A stretch of DNA of 64,000 nt. Origin: Davidsoniella eucalypti. Its lineage: Eukaryota > Ascomycota > Sordariomycetes > Microascales > Ceratocystidaceae. The DNA is taken from the NCBI GenBank assembly GCA_004009845.1, contig RMBW01000001.1:496001-560000 (forward strand), given 5' to 3'. Of this stretch, positions 1-13,854 are shown piece by piece. Made by a program: the position numbers and the translations under genes. The notes under the pieces are model-generated. The model saw only the letters and a list, made by a program, of their open reading frames with translations, had not been told where the DNA came from and searched no databases. The first letter of the stretch is position 1; each line of letters opens with the position of its first letter.

Positions 1-2876
1 CAAGTTGGGAAACTCACCAAGCTCTCCCTTGACATTGTGACGATGATTTCTTTTTTAATGTTTTCAAGGAAATCACGTCTGGGCCAGTTTCTGGCTGGCG
101 CGGCTTTTCAGGGAAGAAGCAATACATGAATATCACAGGAAAGTTGTGCTTGTTCCCCAGTTCCTGTTCATCTGTGTGCCCCAGCCAAGTTGGTAGCAGC
201 AACAAAGTAGTATGTGAAGGTTTTAGGGGAAGGAACAAAGACATCTTTTGGTCTTCCACGGGTTCTTACAAGACTGCGAATGCTACCACAAGTTTTCTCT
301 TCTTCTCTTCGTCTTACAGCATGGCATCTGCTGGTACTAGCACAATACTTATAGACAAGGCTGGCCACCCGGAATCCATTGAATCGTAGTTCCGAAGCCA
401 GACACCGACCATCTTGTATGATCTGTTATTATACTTGTTACCATGAGATACTACTACCTCAATGATTGGTGAGAAATGGCAACAGTGGCAATATAGCTAA
501 TGAGCAGAACAGTATTCAAGTGCTCAGCCACAGTTTACCCCGGACAAGGCACTCCACGCCTGCAAATGTCTGTGGGAACGCTGACTTTACGGGGGATCCC
601 AGTAGCATCATGATTCTGAGTCTTTTTTATTATCATCTTGTTCCTACGTTTTGTAGCAACCGTCAAGTGTGTATTCGCAGTGGAATCAAATTCGCTTATA
701 CCGAGATCTAGCCCAAAGATCTAGTCCTGATAGCCTGTTGTTTCAAGTTTCTCTGCATTTTTACGAGGCATAAAACTCGACGGAGAAGATTAGAGAAGTG
801 AGGGGGTGGGCAAGGAAGGGGGACAAAAGGCCTCTCCCAGGTATTCTTGTATTAGATGAAAAGAGAACTGCAAGCCAGAACCCGTAAGCCGGCTTTACAA
901 GATGCTGGATCAACGGTGTTCGAACTGCTGTAAATGCCGATGTTCCCTGCAGCCAACGCCGCGTTCATCGGCAGGAGAATCTATCAGGTTGCGTTATTAT
1001 GCATTGACTTGCTTTGTTCCAATACAAAGGAGAACAGAAGACTATTGTTTTTCTGACTGGCAGCCTTTGTCAGTTTATGCAGGTTTCCTGCTGCTCAAGT
1101 GTCAGTCCAGGACTTGTCAGGTGCCACAATCTTTGCTATACTGTAATTGGTTAGTTTTTGCCATGCTATCCGAGCAAATCACTTCGTGTAAGTCAAGTCA
1201 AGATCCCTCCATTGGTCTTTGATTCATTGTGGCAGCTGCGGATCACGGCGGTTTACTTAGGAACCGGTGCACTGGACTCATTCTCCGACTCTTCTCACCG
1301 TTCTCAACGACCCACAGTCTTGGTGCCGGACTCAGTTCTATTGGCATAGTTGCTAGGAGTAGACAAGGGTGTCCTGAGAAGCCGGAACTGTAGGTTCAAC
1401 AAATAAAGAAATATAATGAAGGAAAGAGAGCTCAGGCACTTGGTGATCTTGCCTCGCCATGATTATGGGTTCCTTCTGTGGCTACATAGGTCGGCAAATT
1501 TTAGCTGCATACGAAGAATATTACTTATTATGGAACTTGTGCTATAGCTTCTCAAGTCGGAAACCAAGTCGGTAACTGAAAGTAAGATGCTCCTCTTTCT
1601 TCGATAGACGGATACATCAGTAAAATTAACAGAAATATGCTTCAATCAAGTGGCATGCTACCCTCTATCGTACTGAATATGCAATCTCTATCTCTCCCTA
1701 CACCATCACTCTCTCTGTTGCAGTTGCAATCGTTTTATTTGGCTCCTTGAAATTCCGTAATATTACAAAGCAACGTGCCAGGCTCTTTTTCCATTGCAAT
1801 AGAGAGAGGGGCACCCACGAAATTTGATTCCCCTCCCTGTCCTTACTTGGAAAACATGAATGGCAATATGCCTCCTTCGTCCTTTGATCTAGAGCTTGCT
1901 TGCTTGCTGTCCAGAATATTCCCCACGGAACAAGAAACAACTCGATGGCAACGCGATACCATGGGTTGATTCTCTTTACGTACAGCCTACGGATACTCTT
2001 CTCCCCTTTCAGATTAAGAAATATATACCCTGATGTGTTTCCCAAAAGGGTAAAAACATTTATTCGGTTTGCAGAAACACGAACTGATACTGTCCAGTTA
2101 CCCAAAACAGACTCCAACACGACATTGATACAGACCGTTACTACACACCTTATATGTGGATGGTGCTAAGAGATCCATTCTGATACGACATATATCTCTC
2201 CTGGGATATTACTTATTAGTATCACTGGTAGATTGGTATTATAGGCTCATATACGGGGATAAGAGCAATGGTCAGTCGACCGGAGTCTTGGCCCAGATTC
2301 GAGTCGTGGCAGATTACATCCTCGTAGCAACGTCAAAGTATATACGTATGTATTATGTGATATAGCAAGGCAGCAGTTGAATGTTTGGAAGATAGCGTAA
2401 AAGGAGTAAACATACTCTGGATGTCAAGGGTTATGGTAGACATGACATTATCTCAAAGTCGTTGATAGGTCGTTAGCCTGTATAATTGCAACTTATAAAC
2501 CAGGCCCCATAAATGCTAGATAGCCACACATGGTGAAGTCAGCCACTCCCAAAATGTCGTACGGTGGCTGCTGAGCCTACCTAATTGTCACTCTTATACA
2601 AACAGAATGAGACATTATCTTTCTTTAAACTCCTCCGAATTGTCCAAAGAACCCCAGTCTGTTCTATTCTATTTTATTTTTTGGGGCCGTACTCGAGCTC
2701 CGCCCACATCCCTTTAACTATTGATCTTTTAGGGAAACCACTTTTTATAAGCCAAATACGTAAAACATCAGTATGCTTAAGAAGTAAATAATATAGTTGA
2801 AAACAAAGCCAACCTAGTCGACTACGAACATTGGCATTGCTCGACAGTGCTATGATATAGTAACCAGCTTTAACAA

Positions 2877-2920
2877 CTTCATAGCTCTATAGCTCCATAA
2901 GATTAATGAATTAAAATAAA
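2877..2920 (+). repeat. dispersed short repeat, copy A
   Basis: A 28-base core (2,877-2,904) begins CTTCATAGCTCTATAGCTCC and is followed by an A/T-rich stretch. The same 28 bases occur identically in inverted orientation near 21,456-21,483, and with three transitions near 41,637. An exact 28-base match is not expected by chance in 44 kb, so these are related copies of an unidentified repeat. Copy A is flanked by a partial duplication of its own left flank (2,860-2,885 against 2,929-2,954). Confidence 0.7.
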
Positions 2921-3934
2921 AATAAAAAGTAGCCAGCTTTGACTTCATTATAGCACATCATCGCCCATGAAAGAACAGCACTTACGACGAAATTTCTTAA
3001 ATATTACATATGACTAGTACAGTGTGTGATAATATGTCTACAGTACTAGGCTAGTAAGCCAAGCCCTTTTGTCTTCTGATACTTTTTTGCTTGACATCGG
3101 AATCCACAATAACACTATAAGACTTGGCAGATAACTACTACTACTATGTTATACATGTAATGACAGAATTGTCGGCCAACCAGTCTGATCTCATATAGAT
3201 TTCTTTCTTTTTTTCATCCTATCACTAAAAGGCCACTGCACAGTCAGTCTATACCTTTTCAGTTTTTCTTCTTCTTTGACTTAATTGGCCGTGCCATATT
3301 GTATAGTATGTGCTCGCTCATCATGACCCTCTATCCAGTTTTAGCCTGTGCTTCGTCAGTGCAATGCTGCTCTTTCAGTGTTATTTCCTATGCCAACACA
3401 ACGTACACCAGGCGGTATTAGTACACAGACATAGCAGACCATGTGGCTTTTCCTTCAAGTTTCCTAATCAACTATCTCTCTGCCTCGATCGCTGCCAAAA
3501 CTGTGGATAAACTCGTAAATGCTACCATCTTGCTATCTCAAACTACCAACACGCCCCCCCGCGCGACAAATACCAAACAGGTTCTTTTGTCTTGTTGTTA
3601 GTGGGGACGCAATCGTACTAGTAGCAAGGCAGAGCAAATTCAAGTCCTTGGCAACGATGGATGGACACGCACTTGTGCCGTCTATGTATATGTTTAGTTC
3701 ACACAGATCTGTCGAGATCATCGTAATGGCGGAGTCGTCATTCTCACCCTTATTTGTCTGCTGTGCCTCGACCAATCGTTCAAAGATGTTCTTCCTACAG
3801 TAGTACCTGCTTTGATGTGCACGCTAACTCGGTTTCAGCATTGTTATTGCCGCAAGATAATGACGTACCGAGATATATCTTGTTCAGTCATCACCAATTT
3901 GTGTCAAAAGACGCACTTTTCAAAAGCTTTAGAA

Positions 3935-3963
3935 TATAACCCTACTTATACCGTATAACCCTA
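3935..3963 (+). repeat. direct repeat of a telomere-like word
   Basis: The decamer TATAACCCTA occurs at 3,935-3,944 and again at 3,954-3,963, 19 bases apart; the second copy runs on as AACCCTAAC. AACCCTA resembles the common fungal telomere unit (TTAGGG on the other strand). Only isolated units are present, so this is not a telomere tract. Confidence 0.3.
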
Positions 3964-6900
3964 ACTCGGCTTTCATGTTAGGTGGTCGGTACCTTCTAGG
4001 TTAAATTCTTCTTGATAAAATGCAACGCACTCAATTCATGTAACAATGTAACACCAGCATAAAGCGAGATTAAAAAACCCTGTTTCTATCCTCACCGCCT
4101 TATCACCACGCTATTTTACATATCCATGTTGCATTACAAGAGGAGGTGGGGATACCAGACACTGGTTTACGTGGGAGGTTGCAATACAGGCCATATTGCA
4201 ACTCCTGCAGATATATTTCACATGTGTCTGCGTGTATACATGTGGTATTGGTGATAATTGGTTTTTGTCTTCATATCACCAAAGCGGACTATCTGCGGGA
4301 CGGTTCATTCTAAATGCTTCGTTCTTTCTTTTTGGGAAGATTAGCGAGCAAGTAGTACAACGCTGACGGTTTGCCTTGGAGAGAAATAAGCTCCGGGTCC
4401 GATGTCGACAGTCCTTTTAGTGGCTCATAGAAGACCAAAGAGGACGGTGGTTCGTCTACTGTTTCGAGGAAGGAGACAACAAGGCACAACGGTGAGGGCG
4501 GAAGACGATTGCTTGTTCCTGCAGATGCGGCAATGTAGCAATAGATTACAACCCTGATAAGCAGCAACAGCAATACTAGTGGCGGGTGGATAAAATGGCA
4601 GAGTGTATCTACTGAGACGATCGTCTTTGCCTAGCCATCTCACAGACACTCCAGTGCTCGGCTGGTTGGGCCCATTGATGGCTGTAAACCACATGCATGG
4701 CTTGCTGGAATTGACTACAGACGAAATTGAACAAACGTCGGCATGTGCACTTATGCCGAACGGTAGCAGACGGTCTATGGTACGGCGTTGCCTTGGAAGG
4801 TAGAATCATATCATATTCATGTAGGTACTGTATGTGCAAAATACAATGACATAGGTGTGATAGTGCCTTGATCAGCATCTGAATAAGATAAACTCTCTTG
4901 AATCCGGCTGGACGATCCTTAGTGAAGCCTAGAAGTCGGTGAAGACATGCACAGCCAAATACGGTGGATTTATTGAGTATACAGTTACATCAGTTCTCGG
5001 CGTAACAGAGATTGAAATAGAGAATTATTCCAGTTTCCTTTTGTTGACGATACATTACATGAAGGTTGCATACATGATAGTCCAGTCTTTACTCTGTTCG
5101 GCTAGCGTTGGTTGAAGCACCGTACAAAACTTGGCCGAATTCTCATGTGTACACAATATACAGATATATCTGTACACACAACTTTGGCGGTAGCCCACTT
5201 TATATATCACAATGTGGCCTCCAGATATGATAGTGGCATGTAAAATGGTGACCTGCACCGCATGCGCTTCAAGACCATCGGTCAATAATCAAGGAAACGT
5301 ACAATTGGTTATCTATCTTTACACCTACAGGCTTTGGTCCTGCGCTCTCAGGGGTCTTTATGGCTTTTATTTGGCCGGTAGGCTACTGCTAGCGCCTATA
5401 ATATGAGCTCTGTCATACTGCGTGTATGTATACTAATACCAAACTATAAAAATATGATTTGTGATATCGCGCCATTAACTTACTATGTATTACTTTCGCA
5501 CTCTTGAGTTGTCCGATCAAGTCCTTCCTCCGCCCGTTTAATCTTCCCAAGGTACGTTACTTTATTTCCCTGAATCCTTGCAATGACGATCGTGAAGAAG
5601 AAGAAGTTGTCTATTCATCCTCAATGTCTTCCTATCCGCTGTAGCAAGTGCTGGGCCAGACAAAAGAAAGCTGAAGTGCAGTTGTCCAAACTTTGTTCGT
5701 GTTTGACTTTTAGAGCATTCCTTGCAAAGAGCTAATCTAGGCTTGGCTCTTTGATACGATTTAGTGCGAATCTAGACTACATGGTCTCCATACGATGTTG
5801 TCGAAGCCACTAGTTCACTCAGTCTTGTTTATAGCGAGATAACAGTAGTAAGTAAGTGGCGGTTTGTATTGCTTGGTATCTCCCGGATGCATAAATGGTG
5901 GATTGGCCACGGCATGGCTGAGCATAACAACGGAGTCGTAGACTTTGCATCCGTCAGGGCACAAACGTGATCATTTAGAGCCAACGACGTGCTACTCTAC
6001 ACTAGAACCTGGATAAAGAGACCACGAGGTCTTGGGTAGGTTGCAACAACTGGCCAAGAAGTTGAGGAGACAGTGCATGGCGAGGTGGGTGGGTGGTTTG
6101 TTTCATGTTTGATGCCACCACACAAGTCGATAACTACAAGCAAGAGAATATCAGACTTGGATGCGAGTCTCATTTTACAGACTCTGTCTGATATTACCTA
6201 TTGCTATTTGTTTCTTTTTGAATATACACCCCAAACCAAGAACTAGAGTACGACTAGGTACTCCATGTGTGTGCCGACATGTAGATGCAATAATAGTGTA
6301 ATTACGCCTACCTCTTTGTCCTGGCAGTCCGATAGACGAAATAACAATGGGACGCTATTGTTTCTGTTTTCACAAGGATAGCGAGTTACTAGTGAAGCTT
6401 TACTGCTACTAGTTCATGAGTAAACCTTTGAATACCTTTCCTTGGTTGTCATTTTGCCGGGTGACCCAACAGACTGCCATATACTAGCCTAGAAAATGTC
6501 TGTTCAGGAAAATACACGGCATGCGCCGGCTAGCCATAGCCCTGTTGCTATATAAATTAACCCAGGCTTCCAGGGCAAGTATGTATTGGTATCAATGCTA
6601 CATAGAACAGTAATGTGAGAAAAAGTAGAAGCCTTTGACAATAGTTGGCAACCAATCCATGTCATCTTATTCTAGATCCGCTACGTGAAGATACTGGTTC
6701 AATTTTCCACAACCGAGCCCACCCACTCTTTACGACTTACACTTATCCGCTTCAGGGCATATATCTAAGAAAATTTACGTATTCTCACCGAGTTGCAGTA
6801 CACCCCTCCATTGTGAGCATATTTATCACTGAATTCTGTAACTTTCACTTCTTCAGTGCCAACTGGGAAAGAAAGGCAACGCCATGTTAGGATCTGCTTT

Positions 6901-9900
6901 TAATTTCTTTTTGTACTCTCTACTACTAAGTTTTCTCGGTCTGTTTCTAGATATTGCCAAGTTCTGATATACGAAACCGTGAGCAAGGCTTTAATCTCTG
7001 CCCCTGTCCGTATCCTTTACATTTTCTTTCCTTAGCCCTCCGCTCGATTTTCTTCGTCCCACGGGCTGCCGAGAACCGAGACTTACCCCAACAAGTACAA
7101 AATACATCATCATAACTTTCTCTGTACATATATGTTATACGGACAGATATAGTTTGACATCGATCTAAGACATGTGCCTTATATTTCTCACCAAAATCTA
7201 CTACGTTTTGTGGCGTTAGAGGTTGATAGCTACAATGGAATGTAGAGATTAAACAGATTGGAATGTCCAAGATAAGCCCTAGTCTATAACAATAGAATAC
7301 TTATACAACTCAACTCCTTCGTTATGATATGGTTGCAAAAGGCTACGGCTACATCAGAACAAAAAAGATAACAATCACGATTGCTACTATGGATAGGCTG
7401 GTTTGCTCAGAAAGCATGACAATACTTGTTTGTCTGCTAATTTCTTCTCATCATGGTGTTCTACCTTCTCTCTTCATCTTTTATTCCCGATAGTTCAAAT
7501 CCCTTCCGGAGTAACTAGAACCTTTTCTCAATATGCCTATGAAATGGTGGTGGGCACGGATATATTTGGGATATTTGAATCTGGACGCAAACACTTCGGT
7601 CGTAAGAACTTTCTGGAATTTGAAATGACCCGTCAGATTTGTAAGATCTCCAGTGAAAGAAACTACTACAGAAAGGTAGAAGAAGTAATCACAAAGGAAC
7701 ACTGTCAGTCCAAGTACGTGCTGACGTTGCAACCATCGAGATCCACTACCATTTCCTATTTTACTTATTCCCTCCACGGAGTTGCACCGCGGATAATTTT
7801 TGACTTTGTTCTTAATCTACTTCTCCATACAGGCGCCAAGTTTAGTATCCCTGCAAAAAAATTCTCTTCTTTTCTTCTCTTGTAGTTCGTGAAACTCGTC
7901 GTTAAAGTCCAGAGATGGGGGAATGGACAAGGTCCACGATAAATGACGATCTAGAGGTGGCCTTGTATTTTAGGATCTGTACCATTAGGACTTCACCAAG
8001 CAAATTTTTAGTTGGTAGGTCTTGGTTGGTAGGTTTGATATTTGTTTACCTGTTTTGTATCATGTGCTATCCGGTATATTGTCTTGTAGGTATTCTTCTT
8101 CTTTTGCATAGTGAATGGATCTAAATCTCCATATAATGTAGTATCCGTTGCAGAACAAACATACAACTGATATTCTCGTCATGTCTAGACATATCCACCC
8201 AAATTGGCTTGTTGAACGAGGTTTCTATCACCCATGTTTTATGTACTAAACGGCCCACTTTGTGAGGAACAAGATTCAGGTTTGAGTATCGATACGGCAT
8301 AGCATTGTTTTAGCTTGATTGTCGGGCATTGAACTTTGTTAATTGTGGCTATGGAGTATCAATCCCATATTGTAAAAGGACATGAAAAATTACCATATTC
8401 TTTAATATGTATTTGAGTTTTTATTTTATTTTGAGAGCAGATCTCACATGGAAGTACTTCGATCAAGCATAAAATAAATAGACGAAGAAGATAACCTGAC
8501 TAGCTTATTTAAAAAGGTATGACGACCGGCAGTTGTCCGAGGACCGTCCCTGGCTTAGTCTCAGGCCCCCAAAGCTAATAGGGTTCCTTCCCAGATCTTG
8601 TCGATTGTATCGCACTTGTCTTTTGCTTTGTCCATCCTTATGCCAGTATTCTACTATACGCTGCTTCTTCAATTCTTTGCTCTATATCATTATCTGGGAT
8701 GGATCACAGAGTTAAGTCTCAGTTAGCAAAAATAGGCGCCAAGCCAGAAGATCATAGCCAAAATCAACAAGGACCAGAGAATAGTACTAGATCTTACGGG
8801 GCTGGAAACGCACTAGTCTATCTTGAGAATTGAGAGCTCAGATATGCGACCACAGCAACATTTATTGCCTGGTACTTGTTAAGAATAAAACGAGAACACG
8901 ATGGGAGTATAGCTCAATATGATCAGTCAACCAAATCTTTGATCAGAGCGGATACCTTGGCTGATAATAGAATCGAAATCCCAAACTCGTTTATTCTCCG
9001 ACTTCTTCAGGGTAGCTTCCAATGTCTTGTTGTGTTGCAATTGTAGACGCAAGGAAATATCTTGCCTGAGCTTTGCGTCTGTAGAATATTTATCAGGCAA
9101 TAAGTGATGGCTCATAATCATGCCGAAATCGAGCATCCATCTCACTAATGGCATGTGAATATACTATATGTGGTGCTAGATATAGAAACAGTTGTTATCG
9201 TATTACTATCTTCAGTAGGAGTAGTAATCATGAAAATGGCCAATATGGGATGGGTATGGTGGTGTGTATAGTAGCAGTAGTTAGTGGAAGATTCTTATCT
9301 CAGTAAATTCCGTTCTAGAAAGAGGGCTGCATAGGGCGGTCAATCTAATCGAACGTGAGATCTCATCTGGCCGAATTTAGGTTGCGGTCTGGCCCACACG
9401 TTTGAATCTAGACCAAAACCAGATATGGCTGTAACTCTTATTTTTTACAAAAGCCCCCCAATTCCATTTGCCAAGTTTCCCGACTGAAGTTAACGGCCGT
9501 GAGACCCTTTTATAGCCCTTTTTTACTGTCTTATGCAATGTTTCCCTGCTGCCGTGGCCATATTGTGTAATATTTTCTTGCGAGCTAAACTAAACAAGTA
9601 AACGAAATGACATGTGAACATTGCAAGTTATCTTGATTTGTCCAATATCATTACATACCAAACATTCCAGATCTATGATAAGAAAACTTCCAGAAGTGCT
9701 ACACTGAGAAAACGGCCATTTTAGACGATCCTGTTTAGTCGATCTTTCATCGTGATTAAGCACGGTTTATCTTGAAACCCAAAATCATTCGAAAAGAAAA
9801 GGACACGATCAGAGAGTGACAATATGTGCTTGGCACATACAAGTACTACGACTTCAGACAGATTTCTTTTGTGTAGGTTCGACAAATTAATCTTCGTTAG

Positions 9901-12900
9901 TATAACGTTGATAATTTTAACATACACCGATATACCACGTCTTCTCCCACCGAAATGAGAACGGGCTCGACAGGTCAATTTCTCATGGAAACAAAGTTAA
10001 GTGCCCGTATGCATCTCAAGATGAAAGCTCGATTTCGTCAACCACATAATGTATCAAGTCATGGATCTGCCTAAAATACAGGCCAGGTTTACCAGCAAAT
10101 AATCGTCGTCATCATCAGAATATAATATAAATATTACCCACCTGATACCTTGGTCACCAGAATCAGTAGTTGTCCCAGACGGGTAATGTCAAAAGAAGTA
10201 AAATATTATTTCTACTTCGTCAGTTGACTGAACGAGTGGGAGCTGGGACTCTGAATATGGTATATGATTATCCTATTCCATACCTGCCTACAGATACGAA
10301 AGGACGGTAGCGATATTGTTGATTTTACGTGCAGCAGACAAAAAAAACAAGTTGTTAAGTTTCAGGCCTCTGTTCCATCAACAACCATCATATAGCATCA
10401 TCAGGGGTCGTATCATTCCTAAAACTGTTCCATAGCATCCGGTGTTTTCTTCTATTCCATGTTAAAATATAGTAGTGAGGGGTAGGCTTCGACAAATATG
10501 TATTCGAAGAGAGAAAACCAGCTTAAAGAAATGTTTCATCTGGCCATCACCATACAAAGATAGCAAGTGGTGTCCCTGGTTCTCGCGCTAGCGGCGGCAC
10601 AATGAGGAGAAAAAGAAAAAGAAGAAAAAATTCAAATAGCAAATTCCTAATGAAGCTAAACCAAGGTTCGTTGCGAACAGCCCAACATGCATTCATTCTA
10701 CCACAATGTTTCGTTCTCTGGGTCAACATAATAAGGTGTATGCATTCTACGTCCATATTATTTTATAATGAAAGAACGCCCCACGAAATATTTGAAGTAG
10801 AAACACGACAATGGCTGACCCCATCATAGTCCTTGTATGGTACGTGTTGAAATGGCAGCTGCTCATTGTTCTACCTTCTTTGTTGGAGAACTTCAAGTCC
10901 CCCAACTAGACTAGACAACATGATAGGATCCGATATCAACTGATGAACAAATATCCCGTAGCACTAATTTCGTACATTTTTCTAGTTGCTTTCGTTTCTT
11001 TGATATTGACCGCTTTTTGCTATTAAGTCTATTATCTGGCTTTCAATATGATGTATAACTTACTAGCGTGTACCAAAGGTACCCAAATCATCAATAATTT
11101 GAAGATAACACCAGGGTTCAATGCGGAATCGGAAAATATGCTTTCGCTATGTATGCACTTTTTGTAATTATGAAATGACAAGACTTTGTGGCTACAGATC
11201 TATGCATTCCTTGCAAGAGAACTGTACGGCGTCTAATATTCGAGAATGTCATGAATTGCCAGTGCTTAAGGTCAGGTCCTTGATCTGCAAACTATATTTC
11301 CGTGTTGAAATGTACATTATATCGTATCTCGTTTGAATCTTGTTTTACTCAATAGTCGACTCCAAGCAGGCAATCACTAGCGTCGTCTCATGCCTAGAGG
11401 CTCAATGCGCTTGCTAGGAAGGATTTACTATATGGGTATCAAGAATTCTAACCCTATTATGGATTTATAGGCACAATGGTTCACACTACAACTGAGTTAT
11501 GAGCCCTCCGAACAACCACCTTCCTTCATGATTATTTTTTCCGCAACTTTGCTGGAAAGGGATTCAAACAAGAAGCAGATAATCCATGAATCGGTAGCCG
11601 GCTACGCCTTACGAGGAGGCAGATTATCAGGTATCATCGTTGTATGCAAGGTACTCCAAGACCGAGAAAATAATAATGTGTAGTATAGATTACCGCTTTG
11701 ACTATAGAAGCCGTGATTCTGAGTGTTTACTCGGCCTACGGAGTATCGAGAGAATAAACAATCCTGGAGGAAAAAAACGTGGCTTGGGTGAAACCGGATA
11801 ATTCATACTAGAAATGCCCAGACCGTATTATTCTCAATTCTAATATCAATTTGGGGTATTATTTTTTTTTCTTTTTGGAATATTCAGTTGAGGTGCTTGG
11901 AGGTTACGAGTGGAGCGTTGAAGGAACACTAAAGAGCAGGCACTACTCGACTTTATGATGGGTACATATATGGTCCTCGTCGGATCTTTCCGGTTTGTAT
12001 GGTAGTCTAGTAGTTTGAAGCAGTTTCCGTACACGGCAAAAACCAACGAATCAGTCTGATTTTTATGACACGCTCCTGCCATGAACCGAGTTTCAAATTC
12101 AGTTAAGTCAACATCCAATGAATGATAATGAGTGTCGATGGGTGTATGGATTTTTGGGTAAATATCGATGGCGGATTCTATTATAGCTCGCGATTGATCA
12201 TAGAAGGATTAAGCTATAAGATACAAGATCGAGCGATAAGATGGTTAAATCTTATTGGCAGCCTTGTATTGATATTAGGGTTATGCTATCCCGTCATATC
12301 ATGTATCGGATGTTAAGGCGTGTAAGAAAGGTTGAATAAATCGGTATTAATTCAGCAGCTATTCTTTCATCCTATCTTTTGTCATCACGGTGTGATTCAT
12401 GGGAAATTTGGTCAACTGGGCTTAGACCAACTCAACTTGCTAGTCCTTATTATCAACTATACTGATGAGAGAAATCGGTTACTACCCCTACGTGTATATA
12501 CATACATTTAGTATATATCTCGACTCTTAATTGCATTGGAAGATAGCTATCCATTGTAGTGATCATAATGGGCGGGTAAGTGAGGGGAAGGTTGAACTTG
12601 GATGTGAAAACCCATGCCATTACTATGATGCGCAGGGCGCATTGCGGACTGTGCTCTACTTACAAACAGCCCTTGTCATCTTGCTGTAAGTGAAAGTGAG
12701 TTTGTAGCTATCCACATTTGTTTTCCGAAAGATCACGGTCCTTTGCCTCCCCCAATACCTGAGAATGCTCATCCTTTTTTGTTCTTAGTGCACAGATGAG
12801 TGGTCAAGTACAGGGCCAGCTTGAATAATACTACCATGACGGGTAAAAACGACAAGGTAAGTGGACACTGAGGAGATAAGTCCTATAACTAGCGATGATA

Positions 12901-13574
12901 ATTTACCTTAGAAGTAGGTTGGGGTTTGTATATATCGGAATTATGGCGTGGGTAGTTAGTGTCTCTCTATGTGAGGATGTAGCGGACAAATTAAACAGAC
13001 AGACAGACCTATTATAGGCAGAATTATGGAGATAGTTACACCTAGATTTAAAGTAAAGAATGGTGTAATTAAACATGATGGAGAATAGGGCCGTGGCACA
13101 AACTTTTAGTTGTTTAGCGCACGGTCGTATCAACACTATTTGTACTATCGATAGGAATCTAGGCACAAATTCTTTTGACTTATTGTTCCATTTTTGACAT
13201 TCTCTCAGTGCAGTGGCATTTCCTATGCCTAGGGGAAAACTTAACTATCTAAGTCTTCCGCTACAGATTCTTCCTACGCAAGTTTTTTTTACATGCCTTT
13301 TTATTTTAATTTTTTATTATTTTAATAATTTATATATTTTAGTAGTTGTTAGTAGTGTAGCCTCGTTTCCACATTTATTAATTATAGTTGGCGTGGTGTT
13401 CTAGGGTGGCGTTGTAGGGGGTCTTTTGCTTTTTGTGGGTTTCCAGGGCTGCTATGATTGGTTGAGACCCAACAGTAGCTAACACGGCCTATAATTGGTC
13501 CGATAAGTCTGATAAGTTTCGGCCTCGCTTACTTATGATACTATTACTACTGAAATGAAAAAGAAAATTTGGAG

Positions 13575-13618
13575 AAAAAAAAAAAAAAAAAAAGAAGAAG
13601 AACAAGAAGAACAAGAAA
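13575..13618 (+). repeat. A19 homopolymer followed by a GAA/CAA-type simple repeat
   Basis: Nineteen consecutive A residues (13,575-13,593) lead into a purine-rich simple repeat built of GAAGAA and CAAGAA units up to about 13,618. There is no open frame through it. It is a microsatellite, possibly the tail of a decayed element, although no retroposon body is recognisable. Confidence 0.7.
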
Positions 13619-13826
13619 CCTAATAGGGAAATGCCCTAATGAAATGGATGACTAGTTGACTTACAAGTTTGCAACGTCCAATGTGATTCAAAAACTTAAG
13701 ATTTGATTTAGACTTTTACTATATTAATACTAAGAGGCAATCGTAAAGATGAGGTCGAAAATGAATAGAGTCGCCAAATAAAGAGGCCCATATTTCTCCT
13801 AGTGTCTATGTTATCCACCTCGTAAG

Positions 13827-13854
13827 GCAGCCAAAAAAAAAAAAAAAAGGCTGC
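13827..13854. repeat. A16 tract bracketed by a 6-bp inverted repeat
   Basis: Sixteen A residues (13,833-13,848) are flanked exactly by GCAGCC on the left and GGCTGC on the right, which are perfect complements. Transcribed RNA could form a 6-bp stem with a poly-A loop. No function is known to me. Confidence 0.6.

Noticed and set aside
1698..2120. 140-codon open frame, minus strand
   Set aside because: No conserved motif, no neighbouring exon with compatible splice sites, overlapped by plus-strand frames.
7403..7885. 160-codon open frame, plus strand
   Set aside because: It starts at TTG, has no recognised motif and is overlapped by a frame on the other strand; a frame of this length is plausible by chance in 44 kb of AT-leaning DNA.
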